NCBI RefSeq assembly: GCF_004745945.1 | Contig: NZ_SRLE01000009.1 | Span: 372,001 to 436,000, forward strand | From: Mangrovimicrobium sediminis | Lineage (GTDB): Bacteria; Pseudomonadota; Gammaproteobacteria; Pseudomonadales; Halieaceae | Direction of reading: 5' to 3' | Length of the DNA stretch: 64,000 bases | Shown here: piece by piece, positions 1-11,420 of the stretch | Layout: every line of letters begins with the position of its first letter | Numbering within the stretch: position 1 is the stretch's first letter | Notes under the pieces: generated by a model | What the model was told of the DNA's origin: nothing | Databases searched by the model: none | The model's input: only the letters and a program-made list of their open reading frames with translations | Program-made: the position numbers and the translations under genes

Positions 1-61
1 GTTGCTGGAAATCTTTACCAACGAAGGTATCGGCACACTGATTACCAACCGGCGCGACTGA
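1..61 (+). CDS. argB: Acetylglutamate kinase, C-terminal end (partial)
   Basis: The window opens inside a reading frame whose last 19 residues include EIFTNEGIGTLITN and end at a TGA at 59-61. This matches the C-terminus of N-acetylglutamate kinase, which phosphorylates N-acetylglutamate in arginine synthesis. Its position just before slmA and near pyrE/crc agrees with the Pseudomonas-type order. Only the tail is present, so the active site cannot be judged. Confidence 0.75.
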   Translation, partial: LLEIFTNEGIGTLITNRRD

Positions 62-148
62 AACGCGCCGGAAAATTGCAGTGGTTCTTGCAGCACTGAC
101 GGGTAATCGCTAGCATGAGGGCTTGTTCGCTGTCACGTACCCTCGCGC

Positions 149-796
149 ATGCCACCTAAAAAATCACAAAGGCGCCAGCAGATTCTGGAAGCACTCGCCC
201 AGATGCTGGAAGCCAACCCGGGCAGCCGCATCACCACCGCCGGGCTGGCCAGGCAGGTAGGGGTATCCGAGGCGGCGCTTTACCGCCACTTTCCCAGCAA
301 ATCAAAGATGTTCGAGGGACTCATCGAGTTCATCGAGGAAACCCTGTTCAGCCGCATCAAGCTGATCCTCAACGAGGAGCCCACCGCCGCGGCGCGCTGC
401 GAGAAAATGCTCACCCTGCTGCTCGCGTTTACCGAGCGCAATCCCGGCATTACCCGCATCCTGACCGGCGACGCCCTGGCCGGGGAGACCGAGCGGTTGC
501 ACGCCCGTGTGGCGCAGCTTTTCGACCGTTTCGAGACCCAGCTCAAGCAGGTGTTGCGGGAGGCGGAACTGCGCGAGGGCCTGCGCCCCGCAATCGCCCT
601 CCCCGCCGCCGCCAACCTGCTGATGGCAGCGGCCGAGGGGCGTATTTCGCAATACGTTCGTTCGGAATTTCGGCGCTCGCCGACTGAGGACTGGAAAGCG
701 CAGCTGGATCTGCTGCTGGCCGGCTTCTTTCGTGACGCGGTGAGCCAGACGCTGCCCGGCCAGGCCGGCTACGCCCGGCCCGCAAGCCAGGCCTGA
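149..796 (+). CDS. slmA: Nucleoid occlusion factor SlmA (TetR family)
   Basis: The product is a 215-residue TetR-fold DNA-binding protein. An N-terminal helix-turn-helix covers about residues 28-48 ([19 protein letters not shown]), followed by an all-helical C-terminal dimerisation domain. In gammaproteobacteria SlmA binds chromosomal sites and blocks FtsZ-ring assembly over the nucleoid. The length is slightly above the usual ~198 because of a short C-terminal extension. The gene lies directly after argB, the usual place for slmA/ttk, and converges on the DUF4124 gene with a gap of only 14 bases. The start is the first ATG of the frame; no strong Shine-Dalgarno sequence is visible. Confidence 0.9.
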   Translation: MPPKKSQRRQQILEALAQMLEANPGSRITTAGLARQVGVSEAALYRHFPSKSKMFEGLIEFIEETLFSRIKLILNEEPTAAARCEKMLTLLLAFTERNPGITRILTGDALAGETERLHARVAQLFDRFETQLKQVLREAELREGLRPAIALPAAANLLMAAAEGRISQYVRSEFRRSPTEDWKAQLDLLLAGFFRDAVSQTLPGQAGYARPASQA

Positions 797-810
797 CCCA
801 CGCGCCGCAT

Positions 811-1509
811 TCAGCGGCGCGGATCTTCCACCGCTTTGTCCCGGGACCGCCCGGCGCGCTCATCCAGGGCCTGGCGCCGGAACTCGACCATATCCTGAAT
901 CTCCTCGAAACGCGCGATATCTGCAGCGAACGCTGCCTCGACGTCGGCAATCTCTTCCTCGCGCTCGCCGATGGAGCGCTCGGTGGTAGCGATTTCCGAC
1001 TGCAGGTCGCTGATCGCCGAGAGGTGATCGGCGCCCACCTTGCGACCGCGTCGCTCCAGTTCGGCGGCCTCCGACTGGTAGTTCTCGACCTGCTGTTTCA
1101 GGCCGCGCCGGTTGCTCTTGAGAATACTCACGCGGATGCGCAGGTCGTTGAGCGCCCGTTCCCGGGCGGCCTCGATATCGGCCACGGTGCTGTAGCGACG
1201 CAGCAGGGATTCGTCCCATTCGCGCATGCGCGCTTCCTCGCGCTGCGCTTCCAGCTCCTGCTCTTTGAGGGCATCCGCCGCCTTTTGCTCTTCCTCGCTG
1301 AGCTGGCGCGGTACCACCCTGAGCACGACGCCCTTGGAGTTGACTACTTCATAGCCGTTCTTAACGAATTCGGGGGGGACGTGATCGTCGATGACCGTAT
1401 TGCCGGAATGGTCCTTATAGCGGTACAGCTCAGCCGCAACGCCCATGACGGGACCGGCGAGCGCAAACATGGCTATCCAGGCCCTGGTAAGCGAGGGGGT
1501 AATTCTCAT
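811..1509 (-). CDS. Exported DUF4124 coiled-coil protein
   Basis: The 232-residue product has an N-terminal signal peptide (cleavage after about GVAA). A short DUF4124-type segment follows (ELYRYKDHSGNTVIDDHVP), typical of small envelope proteins, and then about 170 residues of charged heptad-like sequence predicted to be coiled coil. An upstream in-frame ATG at 1533 would add eight residues before the signal peptide; 1509 is chosen because it puts the basic n-region first. The molecular function is unknown. The gene is 36 bases downstream of pyrE on the same strand and could be co-transcribed with it. Confidence 0.75.
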   Translation of the reverse strand: MRITPSLTRAWIAMFALAGPVMGVAAELYRYKDHSGNTVIDDHVPPEFVKNGYEVVNSKGVVLRVVPRQLSEEEQKAADALKEQELEAQREEARMREWDESLLRRYSTVADIEAARERALNDLRIRVSILKSNRRGLKQQVENYQSEAAELERRGRKVGADHLSAISDLQSEIATTERSIGEREEEIADVEAAFAADIARFEEIQDMVEFRRQALDERAGRSRDKAVEDPRR

Positions 1510-1545
1510 GGCGACAATATATGCGCTGTACACAATGTGAGCAAG

Positions 1546-2190
1546 TCACACCCCGTACTGCTCGCGGTAGGCGCGCATCGCGTCCAGGGTGCCCTCCGGT
1601 GCAGCCCCGGACTGCTCCAGGTAGTCGATGATGTGCGCCATGTCGATGATGCTGAGCACCGGGATACCATGGTTCTCCTCCAGCTCCTGGATCGCCGAGC
1701 GCTCACCGGCGCCGCGCTCCTGGCGGTTGAGTCCGATGACCACCCCCGCTGGCTGCGCCCCGGCAGCCTCGACCATGGCAAACACCTCGCGCACTGCGGT
1801 GCCGGCGGTGATCACGTCGTCGATCACCAGCACCCGGCCGGTGAGCGGAGCACCCACCAGGACTCCGCCCTCGCCGTGGTCCTTGGCCTCCTTGCGGTTG
1901 TAGGCGAAGGGCACATCCATGGCGTGGTGGTCGGCCAGGGCGATTGCGGTGGCTGCCGCCAGCGGTATGCCCTTGTAGGCCGGGCCGAGCAGGACGTCGA
2001 ACGCGATGCCGGAGTCGGCGATGCGCTGGGCATAGCAGCGGCCGAGGGCGGCCAGGGCCGCGCCGCTGGCAAATGCGCCGGCGTTGAAGAAATAGGGGCT
2101 GACACGGCCGGACTTCAGCGTGAACTCGCCGAAGCGCAGCACCTCGTAGCGACGCGCCAGTTCGATGAAGTCTCTCTGGTAGTCCAGCAT
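1546..2190 (-). CDS. pyrE: Orotate phosphoribosyltransferase
   Basis: PyrE converts orotate and PRPP to orotidine 5'-phosphate in de novo pyrimidine synthesis. The product is 214 residues, essentially the family length. The PRPP-binding signature [12 protein letters not shown] lies at about residues 121-132, and the catalytic-loop region ([14 protein letters not shown]) at about 96-109. The frame stays open upstream to 2274, but the ATG at 2190 gives the conserved [12 protein letters not shown] start. The gene is divergent from crc, with 269 bases between them. Confidence 0.95.
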   Translation of the reverse strand: MLDYQRDFIELARRYEVLRFGEFTLKSGRVSPYFFNAGAFASGAALAALGRCYAQRIADSGIAFDVLLGPAYKGIPLAAATAIALADHHAMDVPFAYNRKEAKDHGEGGVLVGAPLTGRVLVIDDVITAGTAVREVFAMVEAAGAQPAGVVIGLNRQERGAGERSAIQELEENHGIPVLSIIDMAHIIDYLEQSGAAPEGTLDAMRAYREQYGV

Positions 2191-2357
2191 TGGTGGTACT
2201 GCTCCCGGCAGGCGGGCCGACGCCGGGCTTTGTAATCCCCGGCATCCCCCGATAAAATGGACGGTCACCCGCACCGCGCCGCGCTCAGACCACCAGCGGT
2301 ATCCTTATTGAGGCGCTAAACAGCCTCGCGACCGGCGGATTGCGGCAATCTCACTCT

Positions 2358-2385
2358 ATGAGTTGATTCACATGAGTTGATTCAC
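2358..2385. repeat. Tandem 14-bp direct duplication upstream of crc
   Basis: The 14-mer ATGAGTTGATTCAC occurs twice head to tail (2358-2371 and 2372-2385) with no mismatch. It lies in the 269-base pyrE/crc divergent region, 75 bases before the crc start. It could be a replication-slippage duplication or a doubled regulator site; the sequence alone does not decide. Confidence 0.8.
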
Positions 2386-2426
2386 CCGGCCGGGCCTTCG
2401 ACCTGTGCGGCGCGGGAGGGCTCAGG

Positions 2427-2453
2427 TATGATACACGCTCTCGAAACAAGGGA
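2427..2453 (+). promoter_or_regulatory. Candidate -10 box and ribosome-binding site of crc
   Basis: TATGAT at 2427-2432 resembles a sigma70 -10 element, but no convincing -35 box stands 16-18 bases upstream. AAGGGA at 2448-2453 is a good Shine-Dalgarno sequence placed to serve the ATG at 2460. Confidence 0.4.
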
Positions 2454-2459
2454 CTATGC

Positions 2460-3227
2460 ATGAGGATCATCAGCTTCAGCGCCGACGGTTTACGCAACGC
2501 CGCTGACCAGGGGTTTTACGACTGGCTCCAGGAGCAGGACGCAGACTTCGTCTGCATCCAGGACCTCGGCTGCTCGGAGTACGACCTGCAGGCCGACGTG
2601 TATTTTCCCGCGGACTACAACCCCTATTTCCTGGACAACGTCGACGGCAAGACCAACGGCGTGGCCATCTACTGCCGCAAGCTACCCAAGGCGATCATGA
2701 GCGGACTCGGGTTTACCGATTTCGACATGGAGGGCCGCTACATCCAGGCCGACTACGAGAACATCAGCGTCGGCTGCCTGCTCGCCCCCTACGCCGCCCC
2801 CGGCGACGCCGACCAGCTGGCGCGCAAGCAGGAATTCTTCCAACTGCTGGGCAACCACCTGCAGAAAGTGCGCAACAAGCGCCGCGAGTTCATCATCTGC
2901 GGCAACTGGCAGGTCGCCCACACCCCCGACGACGTCGAGGACACCGAGACCAACAGCACCCTGCCGGGCTTCCTCGCCGAGGAGCGCCAGTGGATGAACG
3001 AGCTGTTCGAGAACGGCTACGTCGACGCCTTCCGCGAGATCAACAGCGACCGCGACGAGTTCAGCTGGTGGCCGGACGGCAACCGCGAGGGCGGCAATGG
3101 CTGGCGCACCGACTTCCATGTCGTCTCCAAGGGTCTGCAGTACTCGGTCGATTACGGCGCGATCTACAAGGTGAAGGAATTCTCCACCCACGCGCCGGTC
3201 ATCATGGACTACGACATCGAGCTGTAA
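2460..3227 (+). CDS. crc: Catabolite repression control protein Crc (exonuclease III fold)
   Basis: The 255-residue product has the exonuclease/endonuclease/phosphatase fold and aligns along its length with Pseudomonas Crc (SGLGF, GRYIQADY, PGFLAEER, FSWWPD, HAPVIMDYD). In pseudomonads Crc has no nuclease activity; it acts with Hfq to block translation of catabolic mRNAs. The catalytic positions of ExoIII are altered here. The metal-binding Glu is Asp35 (CIQDLG). The GDxN motif reads GNWQ at 148-151. The D-H pair reads T-H at 243-244. The gene sits between pyrE and rph, the classical crc position. An Hfq-partner role is inferred from the family. Confidence 0.88.
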   Translation: MRIISFSADGLRNAADQGFYDWLQEQDADFVCIQDLGCSEYDLQADVYFPADYNPYFLDNVDGKTNGVAIYCRKLPKAIMSGLGFTDFDMEGRYIQADYENISVGCLLAPYAAPGDADQLARKQEFFQLLGNHLQKVRNKRREFIICGNWQVAHTPDDVEDTETNSTLPGFLAEERQWMNELFENGYVDAFREINSDRDEFSWWPDGNREGGNGWRTDFHVVSKGLQYSVDYGAIYKVKEFSTHAPVIMDYDIEL

Positions 3228-3239
3228 ACCAACCGGCGC

Positions 3240-3962
3240 TCAGCCTTCGGCGAGCGCCTGTTTCTGCACCTCGATCAGCTGCTGCACGCCGGCACTGGCC
3301 AGGTCCAGCATGGCGTCCAGTTCCGGGCGGCCGAACGGGGCGCCCTCGGCGGTACCCTGCACCTCGATGAAACCACCGTCCTCACCCATGATCACGTTCA
3401 TGTCGGTATCCGCCGCGGAGTCCTCGGCGTAGTCGAGGTCCAGCACCGGCACCCCGCGGTAGACACCCACCGAGACCGAGCCGACCATCTGCAGCAGCGG
3501 GTCGGTGGTGATCAGCTTTTTCCGCTGCAGGTAATTGATGGCGTCGACCAGGGCCACGCAGGCGCCGGTAATCGACGCGGTGCGCGTGCCGCCATCGGCC
3601 TGGATCACGTCGCAGTCGATGGTGATCGTGTACTCACCGAGCTTCTTCAGATCGATCGCCGCGCGCAGGGAGCGCCCGATCAAGCGCTGGATTTCCACCG
3701 TGCGCCCGCCCTGCTTGCCGCGCGCCGCCTCGCGGCCCATGCGCGTGCCGGTGGAGCGCGGCAGCATGCCGTACTCGGCGGTCACCCAGCCGCTGCCACT
3801 GCCGCGCAGGAAGCGTGGCACACCCTCCTCCACCGAAGCGGTGCAGATAACCCGCGTGTCGCCGAAAGCGACCAGCACCGAGCCCTCCGCGTGACAGGTG
3901 TAGTGACGGGTGATGTCGATTGCTCGCAGCTGGTCGGGGGCGCGGCCGCTGGGTCGTTGCAT
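3240..3962 (-). CDS. rph: Ribonuclease PH
   Basis: RNase PH is a phosphorolytic 3'-to-5' exoribonuclease that trims tRNA 3' ends. The 240-residue product shows [11 protein letters not shown] at the N-terminus, [14 protein letters not shown], the phosphate-binding [10 protein letters not shown] at about 124-133 and the acidic metal-site stretch [16 protein letters not shown] at about 174-189. The open frame continues far upstream (to 4397), but the ATG at 3962 gives the standard N-terminus. The gene is divergent from yicC and converges on crc. Confidence 0.95.
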   Translation of the reverse strand: MQRPSGRAPDQLRAIDITRHYTCHAEGSVLVAFGDTRVICTASVEEGVPRFLRGSGSGWVTAEYGMLPRSTGTRMGREAARGKQGGRTVEIQRLIGRSLRAAIDLKKLGEYTITIDCDVIQADGGTRTASITGACVALVDAINYLQRKKLITTDPLLQMVGSVSVGVYRGVPVLDLDYAEDSAADTDMNVIMGEDGGFIEVQGTAEGAPFGRPELDAMLDLASAGVQQLIEVQKQALAEG

Positions 3963-3991
3963 GGTTTTGCTCCGGTGGAAAAATGCGACCC

Positions 3992-3997
3992 AGTATA
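3992..3997 (-). promoter_or_regulatory. Candidate -10 box of rph
   Basis: On the minus strand this reads TATACT, 30 bases before the rph start. The matching -35 region is weak, so this is only a position-based suggestion. Confidence 0.3.
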
Positions 3998-4042
3998 CGC
4001 GAGGAGCGCTCGCGCGTACTGGGAGGCACCCGGGCAAACTGC

Positions 4043-4048
4043 TAGAAT
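4043..4048 (+). promoter_or_regulatory. Candidate -10 box of yicC
   Basis: TAGAAT stands 43 bases before the GTG start of yicC in the rph/yicC divergent gap. No clear -35 box is visible. Confidence 0.3.
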
Positions 4049-4091
4049 CCGTGGTTTTCATTCTTCCGTTCATTGGTTCAGGGGCCCCCAC

Positions 4092-4961
4092 GTGACACGA
4101 ATCCGCAGCATGACCGCGTTCGCCAGGGAGAGCGTCAGCAGCGGCCTGGGCCTGCTCACTGTCGAGCTGCGCACGGTCAATCACCGCTACCTGGACTGCA
4201 GCTTCAAGCTGCCGGACGAACTGCGCGCCCTGGAGCCGCAATTGCGCGATCGCCTCGGCCAGCGGCTCAACCGCGGCAAGGTCGACTGCATGATGCGCAT
4301 CCAGCCGCTGGCCGGCCGCGGCCGCGAACTGGCGCTCAACAACGACGCCCTGGACGAACTGCTGGCCGCCGTCGACGAGGTCGCCGGGCGCATCCACACG
4401 CGCAAGCCCACGGCGCTGGAAGTGCTGCAGTTCCCGGGCGTGTGCGGCGCCCCGGAGCAGTCCGAAGAAAGCCTGCAGGCTGCCGCCAGCGAGCTGTTCG
4501 CGACGGCGCTGGAATCACTGGTCCAGCACCGCCAGCGCGAGGGGGAGAAGCTCGCGGCACTGGTCCTCGAGCGCCTCGAGCTGCTCGCCGGGCAGGTCGC
4601 CAGCACCCGCGAGCAGGTGCCGGAACTGCGCCGCCTGCAGCGCGAGCGGGTGATGGGACGCATCGCCGAGCTGGGCGTGGATGTCGACCAGGGCCGGCTC
4701 GAACAGGAGCTGGTCTACCTGGCACAGAAGGCGGATGTCGACGAGGAGCTGGACCGCCTGGATGCCCATGTCGGCGAGGTGCGCAGGGCCCTGGAAAAGG
4801 GCGGCCCCTGCGGCCGGCGCCTGGACTTCCTGATGCAGGAGCTCAACCGCGAGGCCAACACGCTGTCGTCGAAATCGACCTCCAGCGATACCACGCAGAG
4901 CGCGGTGGAGCTGAAAGTGCTGATCGAGCAGATGCGCGAGCAGATCCAGAACATCGAATAA
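4092..4961 (+). CDS. yicC: YicC family endoribonuclease
   Basis: The 289-residue protein starts with a GTG codon and gives the family N-terminus [10 protein letters not shown]. It carries the conserved [11 protein letters not shown] near the start and the DUF1732-type C-terminus ([21 protein letters not shown]). YicC-type proteins are described as endoribonucleases; the substrate here is unknown. The frame is open upstream, but translation from the upstream ATG codons would run through the rph promoter and N-terminus. The GTG at 4092 matches the E. coli protein length. The gene is followed by gmk after 38 bases, the usual neighbourhood. Confidence 0.9.
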   Translation: MTRIRSMTAFARESVSSGLGLLTVELRTVNHRYLDCSFKLPDELRALEPQLRDRLGQRLNRGKVDCMMRIQPLAGRGRELALNNDALDELLAAVDEVAGRIHTRKPTALEVLQFPGVCGAPEQSEESLQAAASELFATALESLVQHRQREGEKLAALVLERLELLAGQVASTREQVPELRRLQRERVMGRIAELGVDVDQGRLEQELVYLAQKADVDEELDRLDAHVGEVRRALEKGGPCGRRLDFLMQELNREANTLSSKSTSSDTTQSAVELKVLIEQMREQIQNIE

Positions 4962-4978
4962 GCCAGAACACTGAATAA

Positions 4979-5614
<636 letters not shown>

Positions 5615-5661
5615 CCGCCGAATCACCACTATTCACGCTGGAGCAGGCGTGGGCGTAGGGG

Positions 5662-5667
5662 TATAAT
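5662..5667 (+). promoter_or_regulatory. Consensus -10 box upstream of rpoZ
   Basis: A perfect TATAAT stands 43 bases before the rpoZ ATG in the gmk/rpoZ gap. The -35 region 17 bases upstream (TGGAGC) is poor. A strong Shine-Dalgarno sequence (AGGAAGG, just before 5703) follows. Confidence 0.5.
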
Positions 5668-5709
5668 TTCCGGTTCCATTTTATTGCCTATTAACAGGAA
5701 GGTTCAGCA

Positions 5710-5976
5710 ATGGCTCGCGTCACCGTAGAAGACTGCCTGGAACACGTCGCAAATCGCTTTGAGCTGGTCATGGTCGCCAGCAAGCGCGCCCGGCAGTTGG
5801 CCACTGGCGGCAAGGACCCGATGGTCGAGGAAGAGTCCGACAAGCCCACCGTCATCGCCCTGCGCGAGGTCGCCGAAGGCCACATCACCCCCGAGATCCT
5901 CGACCGCGAGGACGAGCTGGACGCCGAGGAAGAACTGGCCGGCGTCATGATGGAGGTCGACAACGAGGCCCTCTAA
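5710..5976 (+). CDS. rpoZ: RNA polymerase omega subunit
   Basis: The 88-residue product starts [19 protein letters not shown] and contains the omega signature [11 protein letters not shown] and [13 protein letters not shown]. Omega binds the beta' subunit, helps core assembly and forms part of a ppGpp site. The gene lies directly before spoT, as in E. coli and Pseudomonas. Confidence 0.96.
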   Translation: MARVTVEDCLEHVANRFELVMVASKRARQLATGGKDPMVEEESDKPTVIALREVAEGHITPEILDREDELDAEEELAGVMMEVDNEAL

Positions 5977-6018
5977 GCCGACCGGGCATCGCCGCGGCAG
6001 CCGGGGGTTCATGTTCCG

Positions 6019-8142
<2,124 letters not shown>

Positions 8143-8195
8143 ACCCGGCCACCATCGACCCGACATCACAAGAAAAGTTGTACAAGGAGTACCAC

Positions 8196-8579
8196 GTGAG
8201 CAACCGCGCGATTATTTCCACACCCAATGCACCGGAGGCCATCGGCCCCTATTCCCAGGCCGTGAAAGTGGGCAACACCGTCTGGATCTCCGGGCAGATC
8301 CCGCTGGTACCCGGCAGCATGGAGCTGGTGCAGGGCGATATCACCGCCCAGGCGGAACGCGTGTTCGACAACCTCGCGGCGATCGCCGAGGCCGCCGGCG
8401 GCAGCCTCAACCACGCGGTCAAGGTGAACATCTCGCTCACCGACCTGGGCGATTTTGCCGCGGTCAACGAGGTCATGGCGCGCTATTTCAAGGAGCCCTA
8501 CCCGGCGCGCGCCTGCGTGCAGGTGGCGGCGCTGCCCAAGGCCGTGGATATCGAGGTCGAGGCGATTCTCGCGGTCTGA
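8196..8579 (+). CDS. ridA: RidA family enamine/imine deaminase
   Basis: The 127-residue trimeric Rid protein hydrolyses reactive 2-aminoacrylate-type enamines released by PLP enzymes. The family landmarks APEAIGPYSQAV and GNTVWISGQIPL are present, and the C-terminal signature PARACVQVAALPK carries the substrate-binding Arg. The start is a GTG at 8196 preceded by AAGGAG at 8184-8189. The frame stays open upstream through spoT, but that portion is an out-of-frame shadow of spoT. Confidence 0.92.
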   Translation: MSNRAIISTPNAPEAIGPYSQAVKVGNTVWISGQIPLVPGSMELVQGDITAQAERVFDNLAAIAEAAGGSLNHAVKVNISLTDLGDFAAVNEVMARYFKEPYPARACVQVAALPKAVDIEVEAILAV

Positions 8580-8651
8580 AGCGTGGCGCCACTCCCGTCC
8601 CCACGCCGGCCGGGTCCTGCGCGTCGCGTCGCCGCTGTGGAGCGCGGCTAG

Positions 8652-10718
8652 ATGGTCGGGATCGCCGGCGACCCGGTCTCACAGCTGCGCGGCGTCGGCC
8701 CCAAGCTGGCCGGCAAACTCGCCGAGGCGGGCATCCACCGGGTGGAGGACCTGCTCTTCCACCTGCCCCTGCGCTACCAGGACCGCACCCGGGTCACCCC
8801 GATCGGCGCCGCCCGCGAGGGTGACGATGTGGTGGTGGAGGGCGAGGTGCGCCTGGCGGACATCGCCTTCGGCCGCCGCCGCAGCCTGGTAGTGCGCCTG
8901 CAGGACGGCAGCGGCACCCTGAGCCTGCGCTTCTTCCACTTCTCCGCGGCGCAGAAGAACGCACTGCAACCGGGTACCCGCCTGCGCTGCTTCGGCCAGG
9001 TGCGCCGCGGCGGCAGCGGCTACGAGATGTACCACCCGGAATACCGCCGCGTGGAACCCGGCAGCGAACCGGTGGCCGAGACCCTCACCCCCATCTACCC
9101 GACCACCGAGGGCATCGGCCAGCAGCAGTGGCGCAACCTGTGCGCCCAGGCCGTGACCCGGCTGCGCGGCGCGGCCCCGGCGGAACTGCTGCCCGCGGAT
9201 GCGCGCCTGCGCTACGGCCTGGCCCAGGCCCTGGACTTCCTGCACGCCCCGCCCCCTGACGCGCCTCAGGCACAGCTGCGCGACGGCGAGCACCCGGCCC
9301 AGCTGCGCCTGGCGCTGGAGGAACTGGTCGCCCACCAGCTGTCGCTGCAGGACCTGCGCAACCTGCAGCAGCGCGAGGGGGCGCCGCAACTGCATGGCGG
9401 CGAGGCGCTGCTGCAACAGTTCCTCGGCGCCCTGCCCTTTACCCCCACCGCGGCGCAGCAGCGGGTCATCGCCGAGATCCGCGAAGACCTGGGCCAACCG
9501 AAACCGATGTTGCGGCTGGTGCAGGGGGACGTCGGTTCGGGCAAGACCCTGGTCGCCGCCGCCGCCGCACTGCAGGCCATCGCCTGCGGCTTCCAGGTGG
9601 CGGTGATGGCGCCCACGGAGATCCTCGCCGAACAACACCGCATCAACTTCAGCCAGTGGTTCGCCCCACTGGGCGTAGAGATCGCCTGGCTCAGCGGGCG
9701 CAGCAAGGGCAAGGCGCGCGAGCGCACCCTGGCCGCCATCGCCGCGGGCGAGGCCGGGCTGGTGGTGGGCACCCACGCCCTGTTCCAGGATGACGTACAG
9801 TTCGCCCGGCTCGGCCTGGTGGTGGTCGACGAGCAGCACCGCTTCGGCGTGCACCAGCGCCTCACCCTCACCGAGAAGGGCGCGCCCGGCCAGGGGCGCC
9901 CGCACCAGCTGGTGATGACCGCCACGCCGATTCCGCGCACCCTGGCCATGGTCGCCTACGCCGACCTCGACTGCTCGGTGATCGACGAGCTGCCCCCCGG
10001 GCGCACGCCGGTGGAGACCGTGCTGATCGATAACCAGCGGCGCCAGCAGGTGGTCGAGCGGGTCGCCGCCGCCTGCGCCAGCGGCCGCCAGGCCTACTGG
10101 GTGTGCACCCTGGTCGAGGAGAGCGACGCGCTGCAGGCGCAGGCCGCCGAGGCCACCGCCAGCGAACTTGCCGGAGCTCTGCCCGAGCTGCGCGTGGGCC
10201 TGGTCCACGGCCGCCTGAAAAGTGCCGAGAAGGACGCGGTAATGACGGCGTTCAAGGCCGGCGAGCTGGACCTGCTGGTGGCCACCACGGTCATCGAGGT
10301 CGGCGTCGACGTGCCCAACGCCAGCCTGATGATCATCGAAAACCCCGAGCGCCTGGGACTCGCCCAGCTGCACCAGCTGCGCGGGCGGGTGGGCCGCGGT
10401 GAGGCCGCCAGCCACTGCGTGCTGCTCTACCAGTCGCCCCTGTCCGCCAACGGCAAGCAGCGCCTGACCGCCATGCGCGAAAGCAACGACGGCTTCTACA
10501 TCGCCGAGAAGGACCTGCAGCTGCGCGGCCCGGGCGAGGTACTGGGCACGCGGCAGACCGGCCTCATGGAATTTCGTGTCGCGCGCCTGCCGGAGCACGA
10601 GCACCTGCTGCCACAGGTGCAGGACATCGCCGCCGACATCCGCAGCAACCACCCGCAACTGGCCGCGCCGCTGATCCAGCGCTGGACCGGGGCTGCACAA
10701 CGCTATGCGAAAGTCTGA
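8652..10718 (+). CDS. recG: ATP-dependent DNA helicase RecG
   Basis: RecG remodels stalled forks and Holliday junctions. The 688-residue protein has an N-terminal wedge/OB domain (PVSQLRGVGPKLAGKL onward). The superfamily-2 motor has Walker A GDVGSGKT at about 292-299, the DEQH box VVVDEQHRFG at about 389-398 and motif VI QLRGRVGRG. It ends with the usual RecG C-terminal domain. It follows ridA after 72 bases, as in Pseudomonas. Confidence 0.96.
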   Translation: MVGIAGDPVSQLRGVGPKLAGKLAEAGIHRVEDLLFHLPLRYQDRTRVTPIGAAREGDDVVVEGEVRLADIAFGRRRSLVVRLQDGSGTLSLRFFHFSAAQKNALQPGTRLRCFGQVRRGGSGYEMYHPEYRRVEPGSEPVAETLTPIYPTTEGIGQQQWRNLCAQAVTRLRGAAPAELLPADARLRYGLAQALDFLHAPPPDAPQAQLRDGEHPAQLRLALEELVAHQLSLQDLRNLQQREGAPQLHGGEALLQQFLGALPFTPTAAQQRVIAEIREDLGQPKPMLRLVQGDVGSGKTLVAAAAALQAIACGFQVAVMAPTEILAEQHRINFSQWFAPLGVEIAWLSGRSKGKARERTLAAIAAGEAGLVVGTHALFQDDVQFARLGLVVVDEQHRFGVHQRLTLTEKGAPGQGRPHQLVMTATPIPRTLAMVAYADLDCSVIDELPPGRTPVETVLIDNQRRQQVVERVAAACASGRQAYWVCTLVEESDALQAQAAEATASELAGALPELRVGLVHGRLKSAEKDAVMTAFKAGELDLLVATTVIEVGVDVPNASLMIIENPERLGLAQLHQLRGRVGRGEAASHCVLLYQSPLSANGKQRLTAMRESNDGFYIAEKDLQLRGPGEVLGTRQTGLMEFRVARLPEHEHLLPQVQDIAADIRSNHPQLAAPLIQRWTGAAQRYAKV

Positions 10719-10763
10719 GGGGGTCATTGCGCGCGCCCGGGGGATACCGCATTCTCCCCCGAC

Positions 10764-11408
10764 ATGACCCGCGTTACCGCCACACCCGAGCCGACCCGTC
10801 GCCGCGTCGCCAGCGAACCCCGCTGGCGCCTGGCCGAGCGCTATACCGGCGGCGAACTGTCCGCCCGCTGCCGCGCCTGGCTGCTCGACGACGGCTCGCT
10901 CACCGGCCGCCTGATCGAACTGCGCCAGGGCGCCTTCAGCGTGCGCCGGCTGCACCAGGGCTGGGAGGTTCCGCTGCCCTCGGAACAGCGCCTGCTGGAC
11001 CTGCCACAGCGACAGGTGGCGATTGTGCGCGAGGTAGTGCTGCGGCTCGATGAACGCAGCGTGGTATTCGCACGCAGCGTGATCCCGGTCTCGAGTCTCG
11101 GCGGCAACCTGGCGCACCTGCGGCGCCTGCAGAACAAGCCCCTGGGTGCGATCCTGTTCCGCGACCCGGGCATGCGCCGCAGTCCCTTCGAGCTGGCCCG
11201 GCTGCGCGGCGACAGCGACTACCTGCCGACACAGCTGCACCAGGCCGAACCGGCCTGGGCGCGGCGCTCCTGCTTCGTGCTGCAGGGGCACGGTCTGATG
11301 GTGTCCGAGGTGTTCCTGCAGGCATTCACGCCATGGGACGCGGTCCTGCCAGTGCACCGCACCCAGCGCGGCAAGGTCAGCGCTGCAATTCTCAACCCGA
11401 CACAGTAA
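10764..11408 (+). CDS. ubiC: Chorismate lyase
   Basis: UbiC removes pyruvate from chorismate to give 4-hydroxybenzoate, the first step of ubiquinone synthesis. The 214-residue product contains the family features WLLDDGSLTGRL, the Arg-bearing VREVVLRL, FARSVIPVSSL and LGAILF. It is longer than E. coli UbiC (about 165) because of an extended N-terminus and C-terminus. The gene is followed after 12 bases by ubiA, the next enzyme in the pathway, so the two are probably an operon. Confidence 0.88.
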   Translation: MTRVTATPEPTRRRVASEPRWRLAERYTGGELSARCRAWLLDDGSLTGRLIELRQGAFSVRRLHQGWEVPLPSEQRLLDLPQRQVAIVREVVLRLDERSVVFARSVIPVSSLGGNLAHLRRLQNKPLGAILFRDPGMRRSPFELARLRGDSDYLPTQLHQAEPAWARRSCFVLQGHGLMVSEVFLQAFTPWDAVLPVHRTQRGKVSAAILNPTQ

Positions 11409-11420
11409 GCTGGCGTTTTG

